Of a stretch of DNA of 64,000 nucleotides, positions 16,915-25,640 are shown piece after piece. A model generated the notes under the pieces. The model was not told where the DNA came from, searched no databases, and saw only the letters and a program-made list of their open reading frames with translations. Positions within the stretch are counted from its first letter, which is position 1, and the number at the start of each line of letters is the position of its first letter. The stretch is from JACVRW01 sp963808545 (lineage in GTDB: Bacteria; Actinomycetota; Thermoleophilia; Solirubrobacterales; Thermoleophilaceae), in NCBI GenBank assembly GCA_963808545.1, contig CAWEGB010000011.1, forward strand, positions 1 to 64,000, read 5' to 3'. Made by a program: the position numbers and the translations under genes.

Positions 16915-17259
16915 CTACCCGGCGAGCGCGGAATCCAGCGCTTCGTGGATGGGCGCCGCGCTCTCCACCTCGGTGAGCTCGAGCACGCGCCGCAACGGCG
17001 ACTGTGGAGGCACCACGAGCAGCAGTTGCTGGCGGCGGCGTGCGAGGCGGCGGGAGAGGTCGAACAGGATCTCGATCCCCGCCGAGTCGAGGTAGCGGCA
17101 GCCGCTCAGGTCGATCACCAGTGCGAGCGCGTCGTTGGGCACCGAGGCCAGCAGCTCGTCGCGCACGTAGCCGGCGTTGGTCATGTCGATCTCGCCGCCG
17201 AGGTGTGCCAGCAGGCTCCCCCCTCGCCGTTCAACCGAGATCTCCGCCGGTGTGGTCAC
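16915..17259 (-). CDS. STAS-domain anti-sigma factor antagonist
   Basis: A 114-residue SpoIIAA/RsbV-type protein. The conserved phosphorylatable Ser is Ser59 in YLDSAGIEILFDL, preceded by the LVIDLSGCRYLD strand. In partner switching the unphosphorylated form binds a HATPase-type kinase/anti-sigma factor. The gene overlaps the end of the upstream PP2C-kinase gene by four bases, so the antagonist and its presumed kinase/phosphatase are translated together. The FliA/WhiG-type sigma gene is next upstream. Confidence 0.92.
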   Translation of the reverse strand: MTTPAEISVERRGGSLLAHLGGEIDMTNAGYVRDELLASVPNDALALVIDLSGCRYLDSAGIEILFDLSRRLARRRQQLLLVVPPQSPLRRVLELTEVESAAPIHEALDSALAG

Positions 17260-19673
17260 GAGGCCCGAGGTGGTCCCAGCCGTCTCCTCATCACGATCAA
17301 GGTACCGCCGTCGTCGACGCGGAGGTCGACTTCGCCCATCAGGCCCTCGATTATCTTCAGCCCGCGGCCGCGGTGCACGCCGCGGCGGTCGCGCCAGCGG
17401 CCACGGTCACGGACGCTGGCGGTCAGCGTGTCGTCCTCGATTCGAGCCTCGACCTCGAAGGCCGCGTCGCCGGGCCCATAGGCGTGCTCGATGGCGTTGC
17501 CGGCGGCCTCGCACACGCTGAGCGTGATCTCGTAGGACTCGAGCTCGGCCGCCCCGGCGGCGTGGAGGAAGCGGGCCATCCGGCGCCGCAGCACCGAGAG
17601 CGACTCCGGCTCCGCGCGCAGGGCCAGCCGAATGCTCTCCGCGCCGGTTCGCGTGGGTCGCACGGCCAGCAGCGCGACGTCGTCGGCGGGCTCATCGTTG
17701 CCGAGCACCGCCTCCAGCACGCGGTCACAGAGCGCGCCGAGATCCTGTTCGGGCTCCCCCGCCTCGCGCGCCAGGTGGTCGAGGCTCTCGGACAACGGCA
17801 CGTCACGCCGCTCGACCAGGCCGTCGGTGTAGAGCAGCAGGGTGGAGCCGGGCGGCATCTCGGCGCGCGTCTCGCGGAAGACCGCGGGGTCCGCGGCGCC
17901 AATGGGCACCGAGCGGCCCCCCTCGAGGAAACGCGGCCCGTCCGGAGCCAGGAGCAGCGGAGGCGGATGCCCGGCGGCCGAGAACACGACGTCGCCCGTC
18001 TCGCGATCGAGCACGAGGTAGAGAACAGTGGCCATCACGTCGTCGAGCCCGCTCATCACGAGCCGGTTGATGCGGGCCATCACCTCGGCGGGCGAGGCCT
18101 CGATCAGGCCGTAGGCGCGAAACGCGTTGCGGAGCTGACCCATCGTGGTGGCGGCGCGCAGTCCGTGGCCCACCACGTCGCCCACCACGAGCGCCACCCG
18201 CCCGTCGGGCCGCTCGAGCACGTCGTACCAGTCCCCGCCGATCGCGGCGCCGGCGCCGGCCGGCAGGTAGCGCGCCGACAGGCTGAGACCGTCGATCAGC
18301 GGCAGCCGCTCGGGCAGCAGGCTGCGCTGCAGCGTCTCGGCGATCGTGTGCTCGCGCTGGTACACCTCGCGCAGGCGGGCGTCCATCAGCTTGCGCTCGT
18401 GGATGTCGACCGCCGTCCCCACGTAACCGGCGAAGGTGTCGCCCTCGTAGCGCGGCACTCCGCGGTCGAGCACCCAGCGATGCTCTCCCGACGCGGACCG
18501 GAGCCGGTACTCGAACTGCCAGCGCGAGCGCTCCGCGAGGGCCGCGCGCCAGGAGGCGAGCATCGGCTCCACGTCCTCGGGGTGGACGCCGAGCTCCCAG
18601 CTCAGTCCGAGCTCTTCCTCGAGCGAGCTGCCGGTGAAGCGCAGCCAGCCGTCGTTGACGAAGGTGACCAGCCCGTCGGTGTCGGTGGTCCAGATCATCA
18701 CCGGCGCCGTGTCGGCCAGGTCCCGGAAGCCGGCCTCCGACTCGCGCAAGGCGTCCTCCATCGCGCGACGCTCGTGGATGTCGGTGGCGGTGCCGACGTA
18801 GCCGGCGAACCGGCCGTCGCTGAACCGCGGTGTGCCCACCTCGAGCACCCAGCGATAACCACCAAGAGAGCCCTGCAGCCGGTACTCGTAGCGAAATTCC
18901 TCGCGGCGCCGGAAGGCCTCGTGCCAGCGGGCCAGCAGCTCCTCGCGGTCGTCGGGATGGGCGCTGAGCCCGAAGCTGTCGCCCAACTCCTCGTCGAGGC
19001 TGCGTCCGGTGAAGCGCAGCCAGCCGCTGTTGACGAACGTCACCTGACCCTCGGCATCGGTCATCCACATGAGCACGGGGGCGGTGTCGGCGAGCTCGCG
19101 AAAGCGAGCCTGGCTGTCGCGCACGAGCGCCTCGTCGCGGGCCCGCTCGGCGGCGAGAGCCAGGACGTTGGCCAGCGCCTGCAGGAAGATCAGGTCGTCG
19201 TGGGGAAAATGGCGAGCGCTGCGGCTGTGGACGGCCAGCACCCCGTACCGGCGGCCGCTGGTGCCGCCGATGGGAGCGGCCGCGGCGCCGGCCACGCCAA
19301 GCTCCCGCTGCTCACTCGACGGCTCGACGCGCTCGTCGGTCGCGAAGTCCTCGACCGCCACCGCTTCCCCCACCGCCAGCACCACGGCCGGCAGCTCCCC
19401 GGGGAGCAGCACCACCACACCGCCCGTCGCGCCGTCCGGCAACCCCGCGCCGGCTCGCAGCAGCAACCCGTGCTGGTCGGCGGTCAGCTCGCCGATCGTC
19501 GCGTAGTCGGTGCCGAGCTCGGCTCGCGCCGCCTCGGCGGCGGCCGTCAGCAGGTAGTCGAGGGGCGAGCCGCCAAGGGCCGCCTGCGCCAGCCCCGCCA
19601 GCGCCGCCTGTTGGCTCGCGCGGATCCGTAGCTCGTCGCGTCGGCCTTCATCGCGGAGCCGGGGATCGGCCAC
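17256..19673 (-). CDS. GAF-PAS-PAS-SpoIIE phosphatase-HATPase kinase fusion
   Basis: An 805-residue cytoplasmic sensor. Domains in order: GAF (about 20-165, LLRAGAGLPDG...GVLAVHS), PAS 1 (about 190-300, FVNSGWLRFTG), PAS 2 (about 315-425, FVNDGWLRFTG), PP2C/SpoIIE phosphatase (about 440-640, GGDWYDV, VVGDVVGHG, ADDVALLAV) and an RsbW-like HATPase (about 665-800, CEAAGNAIEHAYG, GRGLKIIEGLMGEV). No transmembrane segment is evident. Metal-binding Asp residues of the phosphatase and the N-box Asn of the kinase are intact. It carries both the enzyme that would phosphorylate and the one that would dephosphorylate the adjacent STAS protein. Confidence 0.92.
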   Translation of the reverse strand: MADPRLRDEGRRDELRIRASQQAALAGLAQAALGGSPLDYLLTAAAEAARAELGTDYATIGELTADQHGLLLRAGAGLPDGATGGVVVLLPGELPAVVLAVGEAVAVEDFATDERVEPSSEQRELGVAGAAAAPIGGTSGRRYGVLAVHSRSARHFPHDDLIFLQALANVLALAAERARDEALVRDSQARFRELADTAPVLMWMTDAEGQVTFVNSGWLRFTGRSLDEELGDSFGLSAHPDDREELLARWHEAFRRREEFRYEYRLQGSLGGYRWVLEVGTPRFSDGRFAGYVGTATDIHERRAMEDALRESEAGFRDLADTAPVMIWTTDTDGLVTFVNDGWLRFTGSSLEEELGLSWELGVHPEDVEPMLASWRAALAERSRWQFEYRLRSASGEHRWVLDRGVPRYEGDTFAGYVGTAVDIHERKLMDARLREVYQREHTIAETLQRSLLPERLPLIDGLSLSARYLPAGAGAAIGGDWYDVLERPDGRVALVVGDVVGHGLRAATTMGQLRNAFRAYGLIEASPAEVMARINRLVMSGLDDVMATVLYLVLDRETGDVVFSAAGHPPPLLLAPDGPRFLEGGRSVPIGAADPAVFRETRAEMPPGSTLLLYTDGLVERRDVPLSESLDHLAREAGEPEQDLGALCDRVLEAVLGNDEPADDVALLAVRPTRTGAESIRLALRAEPESLSVLRRRMARFLHAAGAAELESYEITLSVCEAAGNAIEHAYGPGDAAFEVEARIEDDTLTASVRDRGRWRDRRGVHRGRGLKIIEGLMGEVDLRVDDGGTLIVMRRRLGPPRAS

Positions 19674-19685
19674 GCCGACTGACCG

Positions 19686-20477
19686 TTACTCGTCCTCGGC
19701 CAAGGGTTCGCCCTGGAGGCGGGATTTGAGCCGCAGGACGGCCTTGGTGTGGAGCTGCGAGACACGTGACTCGGTCACGCCGAGCACCTCGCCGATCTCG
19801 CGGAGGGTCAGGTTCTCGTAGTAGTAGAGGGCCACCACGAGCTTCTCCCGCTCCGGCAGACGCGCGATGGCGTCGGCCAGGCGGTCCTTCATCTCGGTGG
19901 TGTCCATCTCCATGGCGGGATCGAGCGCCGCGGGGTCCTGGATGGTGTCGAGGAGAGAGACCTGGTCGCCCGAGGAGTCGGACACCGTCCACAGCTCGTC
20001 GAGCGCCACCACGGAGGAGTTGGAGATTCGCACCAGCGAGTCCTGCAACTCGTCGACGGAGACGTGGAGCTCCTCCGCGATCTCCTGGTCGGTGGGCGCG
20101 CGGTGCAGCTGATGCTCGAGCTTGGCGTTGACCTTCTCGATCTCGCGGGCCTTGCTGCGCACGGAGCGCGGCACCCAGTCGAGCGAGCGCAGCTCGTCGA
20201 TGATCGATCCCTTGATGCGGGTGATCGCGAAGGTCTCGAACTTGATCTCGCGCTCGGGCTCGAAGCGCTCGATCGCCGAGATCAGGCCGAGCAGCCCATA
20301 GGAGATGAGATCGGCCTCCTCCACATGGGAGGGCAGGCCGCTGGACATGCGTCCCGCCACGTACTTGACGAGCGGCGCGTAGGCCAGAACCAGACGCTCA
20401 CGGGCCTTCTCGTCGCGCTCGTCTTTGTAGCGCCGCCAAAAGTCCTTGAGGTCGATCGCCTTGAGATTCGTCTCCAT
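19686..20477 (-). CDS. RNA polymerase sigma factor, FliA/WhiG type
   Basis: A 263-residue sigma-28-family factor. Region 2 contains LVLAYAPLVKYVAGRM and the core-binding DLISYGLLGLISAIERF. The family signature RIKGSIIDELRSLDWVPRSVR is present. Region 3 shows APTDQEIAEELHVS, and region 4 LPEREKLVVALYYYENLTLREIGEVLGV. Such factors control flagellar genes in swimmers and sporulation genes in Streptomyces (WhiG). No flagellar gene is visible here, so the target regulon is unknown. It is 8 bases downstream of the recombinase gene and 12 bases upstream of the PP2C-kinase gene, which suggests it is the output of that signalling module. Confidence 0.92.
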   Translation of the reverse strand: METNLKAIDLKDFWRRYKDERDEKARERLVLAYAPLVKYVAGRMSSGLPSHVEEADLISYGLLGLISAIERFEPEREIKFETFAITRIKGSIIDELRSLDWVPRSVRSKAREIEKVNAKLEHQLHRAPTDQEIAEELHVSVDELQDSLVRISNSSVVALDELWTVSDSSGDQVSLLDTIQDPAALDPAMEMDTTEMKDRLADAIARLPEREKLVVALYYYENLTLREIGEVLGVTESRVSQLHTKAVLRLKSRLQGEPLAEDE

Positions 20478-20485
20478 ATGGCCAG

Positions 20486-21427
20486 TCAGGCGCGGGGATG
20501 CGAGCGTCGATACGCCTTCTTCAAGCGACTCGACTCTACCCGAGTGTAGGTCTGTGTCGTGCTGATCGAGGAGTGTCCGAGCAGCTCCTGGATCGCACGC
20601 AGGTCGGCGCCGCCCTCGAGCAGGTGGGTCGCGAACGAGTGACGGAGCGTGTGTGGCGTGATCCCTGCGCGGCGTGTCTGCACCCGCAGCCGCCGGCGCA
20701 CGTCCGAGGTCGACAGCCGGCGCCCGCTCTTGGAGACGAACAGCGCCTCGCTCTCGCCCGTGGCCAGCACGGCGCGGCCGCGGGCCAGATAGCGCTCGAG
20801 CGCCTTCCAGGCGTGCTCACCCACCGGCACCACACGCGTGCGCCCGCCCTTGCCCTCCACCCGGACCTCCTCGGCGTCGGGGTCGACGTCCACCGTGTCG
20901 AGATTCACCAGCTCCTCTGCCCGCAGTCCGGCGGCGTAGGCAAGCTCGAGCAGCGCGCGGTCGCGCACGTCCAGGGGGCTCGAAGCGGGGATCCGTTCGA
21001 GCAGCTCGGCCAGCTCATCCGGCTTGAGCACGCGCGGGAGGTAGGCGTCCTTCTTGGGGCTGGACACCAGATCGGCGGGATTGGCGCTGAGCTCGCCACG
21101 CTCGACCAGGTGCCGGTAGAAGCTGCGGATGGCCGCCAGCTTGCGGGCCACGGTCGACCTGGCCGCGCCCCGCTCCGAGACGACCCCCGCGAAGCGCCGG
21201 AGGTCCTTATGGCCGAGCTCGGACGGCTGAAGGTCCCGGGAGGAGGCCCAGTCGGCCAGCTGTCCGAGATCGATTCCGTAGGCGCGCCGCGTCTTCTCCC
21301 CCATCCCCCGGGCAAGCTGCCAGTCGTCGAAGCGCTCGAGGGCGGCGCTCCAGTTACGGGACGGCGAGGCGGCGGCGTCCGCCGAGCCCTCGATGATCTC
21401 TGGAGTGGGTTTGTTCTTCGTCAACAC
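20486..21427 (-). CDS. tyrosine recombinase, XerC/XerD type
   Basis: A 313-residue integrase-like recombinase, probably the chromosome-dimer resolvase. The catalytic set is visible: Arg in AGLRAEELVNL, Lys in VEGKGGRTR, HTLRHSFATHLLEGG with His and Arg, His in LLGHSSISTTQTYTRV and the Tyr nucleophile in the same segment. The N-terminal SAM-like DNA-binding domain begins WSAALERFDDWQLARGMGEK. The annotated start is GTG; the first 25 residues are poorly conserved, so a later start is possible. Lack of integrase-type accessory genes favours a housekeeping Xer. Linkage to a WhiG-like sigma gene recalls actinobacterial synteny. Confidence 0.88.
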   Translation of the reverse strand: MLTKNKPTPEIIEGSADAAASPSRNWSAALERFDDWQLARGMGEKTRRAYGIDLGQLADWASSRDLQPSELGHKDLRRFAGVVSERGAARSTVARKLAAIRSFYRHLVERGELSANPADLVSSPKKDAYLPRVLKPDELAELLERIPASSPLDVRDRALLELAYAAGLRAEELVNLDTVDVDPDAEEVRVEGKGGRTRVVPVGEHAWKALERYLARGRAVLATGESEALFVSKSGRRLSTSDVRRRLRVQTRRAGITPHTLRHSFATHLLEGGADLRAIQELLGHSSISTTQTYTRVESSRLKKAYRRSHPRA

Positions 21428-21440
21428 TCAGGACGGTCGG

Positions 21441-21677
21441 GTGGCGACTCGGACTCAGCTCGCAGACGCCGAGCTCGTGGACGCGCGCGACCAGCCGGTC
21501 AAGCCCTGGCATCGGATCCAGGGTCCGAGCGACGCGTCGACCATGTGGTACGCGGTCCTGCGCAAGCGCGAGCGGGGCGTGTACATAGGCACGCTCTGCA
21601 TTCGACACACCGGCCGTCAGCCCCTTCTGGAGGAGGCGGGCTGGGAGGAGATACCCGTGGCGGAGATCGGCGTCTAG
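21441..21677 (+). CDS. small hypothetical protein
   Basis: A divergent 78-residue reading frame read from a GTG at 21441; a longer frame from 21393 would overlap the recombinase gene. The product (ATRTQLADAELVDARDQPV, then WYAVLRKRERGVYIGTLCI, ending GWEEIPVAEIGV) has natural composition and alternating strand pattern. No recognised domain. It may be a short beta-barrel protein. Confidence 0.5.
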   Translation: MATRTQLADAELVDARDQPVKPWHRIQGPSDASTMWYAVLRKRERGVYIGTLCIRHTGRQPLLEEAGWEEIPVAEIGV

Positions 21678-21745
21678 GGCTGCGCGTTCCGTTCGGGCGC
21701 GTTGCGCTCTGGGCGCGCCCCTGACGTCCCGTACCGCGGGCCGCC

Positions 21746-22960
21746 CTACGCCGCCAGCGCCTCGCCGCGCGCCACGTCCTCCAGCATCTCGGCCACCGCG
21801 TCCACCTGAGGGTGGGCTGCGATCTCGTCGGCGAGGGCGCCGGCCGCGCGACGGTAGCGCGGATCCTCGAGGAGGGAGCTGATCGCGGCGGGCAGGTCAT
21901 CCAGGCGCCCGGGGGCCATCGCGGCCTCGAAGGAGGCGTCGCCGCCGGGCTGAGCGTTCGGGCCGAGCGCGATCCCGGCGCCGAGCTCCGCCACCCGGCG
22001 AGCGTTGTGGGGCTGGTCGGCGAACAGCGGGACCACGGCCAGGGGCATGCCGGCGGCCATGGCCATCAGGGTCGAGCCCGAGCCGCCGTGGCCGACCATC
22101 GCGTCGGCGTGGGCCATCACCGCGTTCTGCGGCACCCACGGCTCGACGTGCACGGAGGCCGGCACCGGTCCGAGCTCGGCCGGATCGGCCTCGGTGCCGA
22201 GCGTCAGGAGCACCCGCACCGGGAGGTCGGCCAGCACGTCCAGCGCCTCGCGGTAGAGCAGTGGATAGAAGCCGTTCCCCGCCGCGACCGAGCCAAAGGA
22301 GACGTAGACGAGCGGCTGGTCGCTGCCCTTCCACCAATCAGGCAGCGCCCGCGCGGGTACCGCCGCCTCCCGGTAGCGCCGGGTGCCGTCCGGGGGCTCC
22401 GTCGAGGGCGCCTCCAGCGAACGCGGGGCCATGGTCAGGTAGGGCTGGCGCCAGAAGGGCTCCGCACCGTCCTCTCGGCGCAGCCCGGCCCCCGCCCTCA
22501 GCCGCTCGACCGGATCGAGCAGGGTCGACCAGTCGAACTCACCGCCGGCGGTGAGGAACACGGACACGTGCCGGTGAGGCACGCCAAGATGCTCGGCCGC
22601 CACCAGCGAGGCGAACTCGGTGCTCTCGCGCAGCACGGCGTCGGGGCGCCACTCACGCATGATCGCGAGCGTCCCCGGCAGCGCCGAGCGGGCGAACTCA
22701 CCGGCGAAGATCTCCTCGAGCACGATCCGGTCGGCTCCACCCGGCCCGGCCGCGCGGACCCGCTCCCAGACCGGCGCCATGACCTGCTCCGACGGCTCGG
22801 CGAGCGCGGCCAGGGGCAGCCCGGCCCGCTCGGCGTGCGGCCGGAGCGAGGCCGGGGCCGCGACCAGCACCTCGTGGCCGCTGCGCCGCAGAGCGTGGGC
22901 GAAGGGAACGAGCGGACCGAAATGGCCCGCGCCCCGTGTGGTGGCGAAGAGGATGCGCAC
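21746..22960 (-). CDS. glycosyltransferase, MGT/UGT (GT1) family
   Basis: A 404-residue GT-B enzyme. The N-terminal half opens MRILFATTRGAGHFGPLVPFAHALRRSGHEV, typical of macrolide and sterol glycosyltransferases (quoted in two parts: MRILFATTRGAGHFG, PLVPFAHALRRSGHEV). The C-terminal half has VYVSFGSVAAG, VEPWVPQNAVMAHADAMVGHGGSG and PLFADQPHNARRV, which form the nucleotide-sugar site. The acceptor and sugar cannot be deduced. The following gene on the strand is a small gap and the divergent hypothetical protein. Confidence 0.88.
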   Translation of the reverse strand: MRILFATTRGAGHFGPLVPFAHALRRSGHEVLVAAPASLRPHAERAGLPLAALAEPSEQVMAPVWERVRAAGPGGADRIVLEEIFAGEFARSALPGTLAIMREWRPDAVLRESTEFASLVAAEHLGVPHRHVSVFLTAGGEFDWSTLLDPVERLRAGAGLRREDGAEPFWRQPYLTMAPRSLEAPSTEPPDGTRRYREAAVPARALPDWWKGSDQPLVYVSFGSVAAGNGFYPLLYREALDVLADLPVRVLLTLGTEADPAELGPVPASVHVEPWVPQNAVMAHADAMVGHGGSGSTLMAMAAGMPLAVVPLFADQPHNARRVAELGAGIALGPNAQPGGDASFEAAMAPGRLDDLPAAISSLLEDPRYRRAAGALADEIAAHPQVDAVAEMLEDVARGEALAA

Positions 22961-23004
22961 TCCTCCCCAGACCCGTACCCGCCGGGTTTATTCCGTGCGG
23001 CCGC

Positions 23005-24039
23005 TCAGGCGATGTAGATGGGAGCGCCGACCGGAACCTGGTCGTACAGCTCGATCACGTCCGGGATCGCCATCCGGATGCAGCCGTGGGAGGCCGCGGT
23101 GCCGAGCGAGTAGGTCTGGTCGGTGCCGTGGATGCCGGCGCCGTCGTAGATTCCGAGCCAGCGCGCCTTCAGCGGGTTCTCGGCCGTGCCGCCCGGCACG
23201 ACGGTGCCGGCGAGATCGCCGGCCCAGCCGCTGTTGGGCACGGTCCAGGCGGGGTCGACGGCCTTGTTCTGGATGTTGTAGAGGCCGGCGGGCGTGTCGA
23301 AGCCGACGGCCCCGACGGCGACCGTGTACGACTTCGCCAGCTCGAGGTTCTTGTAGAAGCGAAGCTGGAAGTTGGCCCGGTCGGCCACCAGGAAGGCCGG
23401 ATACTTCTCGGCCAGTTGGTCCTGGGTGACCTTCGGCTGGGTGACGTCCACCGCGGCCTTGACGCTGCGGTCGACCCCCGGCACCGTGAGCGCCTGCGCG
23501 ACCCGGCGCCGGAGCGACGCGGCGCGAACGCGCAGGCCGGTCTGCTCCTTGACCTGCTCGAGCGAGGGGAACTCGACCTCGGCGTCGCGGGCCGGGCGGT
23601 TGAGCTTGCGCTTGACGCGCCGGACCAGCCGCTCGACCGACTTCGGGTCGTAGCTGACCCGGGCGGAGACCTGAACGCTCTCCTCACCACCGGTGAGATC
23701 CCGGGCCACGCGGCTGAAGACGTTGCCCTCACGGCTCTTCTGCAGCGCTTCGTCGACCATGCCGTTCACGTCGGCGGTGACGCCCGCGTCCTCGGCGGAG
23801 AGGTTGAAGCGGCGGCGCTTCCACTCGACCGCGACGGGCTGCTCGAGCGGCTCAGCGAGCTCGCGCGCGATCGTCCGCCGCGCCTGGTCGGCGCTCATGC
23901 CGCCGACGTCGACGCCGGCGACGGTCACGCCCTCCGCGACCTGGTCCTCGCGCGACGAGTCGTACGCATATGCGGCGACTGCGCCGCCGACCAGAACCAA
24001 CAGTAGGACAGCGACGAGGATGAACGACTTGTGCCTCAT
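23005..24039 (-). CDS. L,D-transpeptidase (YkuD) with N-terminal peptidoglycan-binding-like domain
   Basis: A cell-wall enzyme of 344 residues forming 3-3 peptidoglycan cross-links or attaching proteins. A membrane anchor (ILVAVLLLVLVGGAVAAYAY, 7-26) is followed by a PG_binding_4-like domain (GVTVAGVDVGGMSADQARR onward). The YkuD catalytic domain contains IHGTDQTYSLGTAASHGCIRM (His and the nucleophilic Cys; given here as IHGTDQTYSLG and TAASHGCIRM). Active-site residues are intact. Expected on the outer face of the cytoplasmic membrane. A weak -10-like TACACT lies about 35 bases upstream. Confidence 0.93.
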   Translation of the reverse strand: MRHKSFILVAVLLLVLVGGAVAAYAYDSSREDQVAEGVTVAGVDVGGMSADQARRTIARELAEPLEQPVAVEWKRRRFNLSAEDAGVTADVNGMVDEALQKSREGNVFSRVARDLTGGEESVQVSARVSYDPKSVERLVRRVKRKLNRPARDAEVEFPSLEQVKEQTGLRVRAASLRRRVAQALTVPGVDRSVKAAVDVTQPKVTQDQLAEKYPAFLVADRANFQLRFYKNLELAKSYTVAVGAVGFDTPAGLYNIQNKAVDPAWTVPNSGWAGDLAGTVVPGGTAENPLKARWLGIYDGAGIHGTDQTYSLGTAASHGCIRMAIPDVIELYDQVPVGAPIYIA

Positions 24040-24140
24040 ATCGCGAGTGCGACTCAGTGTAGGGACAGGCGCGGCGCCCGACGACCGGTGACAGCGGCCT
24101 TGCGCGGGTTAAAGCCGCCAAATTGCAGGAAGAAACAGCG

Positions 24141-25640
24141 CTAGCCGCGCGAGATGACCGAGTCGATCGCGCTGATGACCGCGACACGGTTGGCGTTGCG
24201 GCTCTCGTACTCGCGCAGGGTCTCGAGATCCTCGCGCTCGAGCGAGGCCAGCAGGGCGATCAGCTCGTCGGCCGCGAGGTCGTCGTAGTGCTCCACCGGA
24301 CCACCGGCCACCACCGCCGGCGGCGGGCCGGCGGCCACGTTCTGGCGCGAGATCTGCTCCGCCCGCTCGACCGCCTCCTCCGCCGCCTTGATGGCGCGGC
24401 GCTCGGCCTTCTTGGCGCGCTCCGTGGCCTTGAGGGCCGACTGGGCAGCGCGGCGCTCGGCCTTCTTGGCCCGGTCCACGGCGCGCTTGGCGTTTCGCTC
24501 CGCCGACGCGGCGCGGGCCTCGGCCGCGGCCAGCCGGTCGGCGTCGTCGCCCGCCGGAGGCAGGCGATCGAGGGCCGGCGTGCGCTTGTCGCGGGAGTTG
24601 CGCACGTGCGGGCTCCAGCGCAGGAACTCCTCGACCTCCCGCTCGTAGCGGTAGGGCTCCTGCAGGCCGCGCACCACGGGGTGCAGGCGCATGTGCTCGC
24701 CGAGCCTGAGCACGGTCTCGCGGCTGGTGTGCTGATAGCCGAAGCCCGCGGCCTTATAGCGCCGGTTGTCGACGCCCCGGCCGTAGCGCAGCTGGTTCAT
24801 CGCCTCCGGGGGAATCCTCACCCCCACACGGCGCAGTCCCGCCGCCGCCAGACCGGTCCCCCACGGAGGCAGCACCGGCGCGTAGCGCTTGCCGAGCAGG
24901 CCGGCCACCTCGGACAGCGCCAGCACGCCGTCGGCGGCGACGTTGTAGACCCCGGGCAGACGATGGCGCACCGCGTGCTCGAGCGCGTGCACGACGTCGT
25001 CCTCGTGCACGAACTGGTAGCGCGGGTCGAAGCCGAGGATCATCGGCACGGCGGGCAGCCCGAACAGCTCGATGTGGGAGGTCCGCACGTCGGGGCCCAG
25101 CACGTTGGCGAAGCGCATCACCGTGACCGCCACGTCGGGGCTGCGCTCGGCGAAGTCGTTCAGCGAGGCCTCGGCCTCCACCACGTCGCGCTCGATCGGC
25201 GTGCGCGGCGGATGCGGGCGCCCCATGCTCTCGTCGAAGAAGGCGGGGTCGTCCTGCTCGCACCCGTAGAAGTGTGTGGAGGACTTGAACACCACCTTGC
25301 GAACGGGCGAATCCGGGCCGCTGCACGCGGCGAGGATGTTCATCGTCCCGATCACGTTGTTCTCGTGGGCCTTGGCTGGACTGGTGGTGGCGGAGTCGAC
25401 CACCAGCCGCGTGTCCACGATGGTGTCGATCTCGGCGGCCTCCACCACCCGGCGCAGCAGGGCGTGCTGAGCCCCCACCTTCACGTACTCGGTGCGCTCG
25501 AGCTCCACCTGGGGCTCGAGGTCGCCCACCCCGATGATGGCCTCCACCTCGTCGAAGCGCTCGAGCGCCTGGGCCAGGCGGCCGCCCCAGTAGGTGGAGA
25601 TGCCGGTTACCAGGACACGGCGTGAGTCGGGAGCCTTCAT
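24141..25640 (-). CDS. SDR-family NAD(P)-dependent epimerase/dehydratase with long Ala/Lys-rich helical tail
   Basis: A 499-residue protein. Residues 1-350 are an extended SDR: VLVTGISTYWGGRLAQAL (variant of the TGxxGxxG nucleotide site), NVIGTMNILAAC and FKSSTHFYGC. A helix-forming tail follows (about 375-445, repeats of AERRA/KKAERRA), and the closing 50 residues (HYDDLAADELIALLASLERE, DLETLREYESRN) look like a small helical module seen in other actinobacterial proteins. Translation is coupled to the upstream acyltransferase through an ATGA overlap, so the two probably modify the same lipid. The ATG at 25640 excludes 200+ upstream codons that belong to a shadow frame. Confidence 0.88.
   Translation of the reverse strand: MKAPDSRRVLVTGISTYWGGRLAQALERFDEVEAIIGVGDLEPQVELERTEYVKVGAQHALLRRVVEAAEIDTIVDTRLVVDSATTSPAKAHENNVIGTMNILAACSGPDSPVRKVVFKSSTHFYGCEQDDPAFFDESMGRPHPPRTPIERDVVEAEASLNDFAERSPDVAVTVMRFANVLGPDVRTSHIELFGLPAVPMILGFDPRYQFVHEDDVVHALEHAVRHRLPGVYNVAADGVLALSEVAGLLGKRYAPVLPPWGTGLAAAGLRRVGVRIPPEAMNQLRYGRGVDNRRYKAAGFGYQHTSRETVLRLGEHMRLHPVVRGLQEPYRYEREVEEFLRWSPHVRNSRDKRTPALDRLPPAGDDADRLAAAEARAASAERNAKRAVDRAKKAERRAAQSALKATERAKKAERRAIKAAEEAVERAEQISRQNVAAGPPPAVVAGGPVEHYDDLAADELIALLASLEREDLETLREYESRNANRVAVISAIDSVISRG

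Noticed and set aside
17004..19631. 875-codon open frame on the plus strand opposite the PP2C-kinase gene
   Set aside because: The antisense frame is Arg/His/Val/Gly-rich with no domain. The minus strand gives four recognisable domains. Long antisense frames are expected at this G+C content.
20486..21427. Recombinase considered as a phage or integrative-element integrase
   Set aside because: No att-like repeats, tRNA or phage genes nearby, and the sequence fits XerC/XerD.
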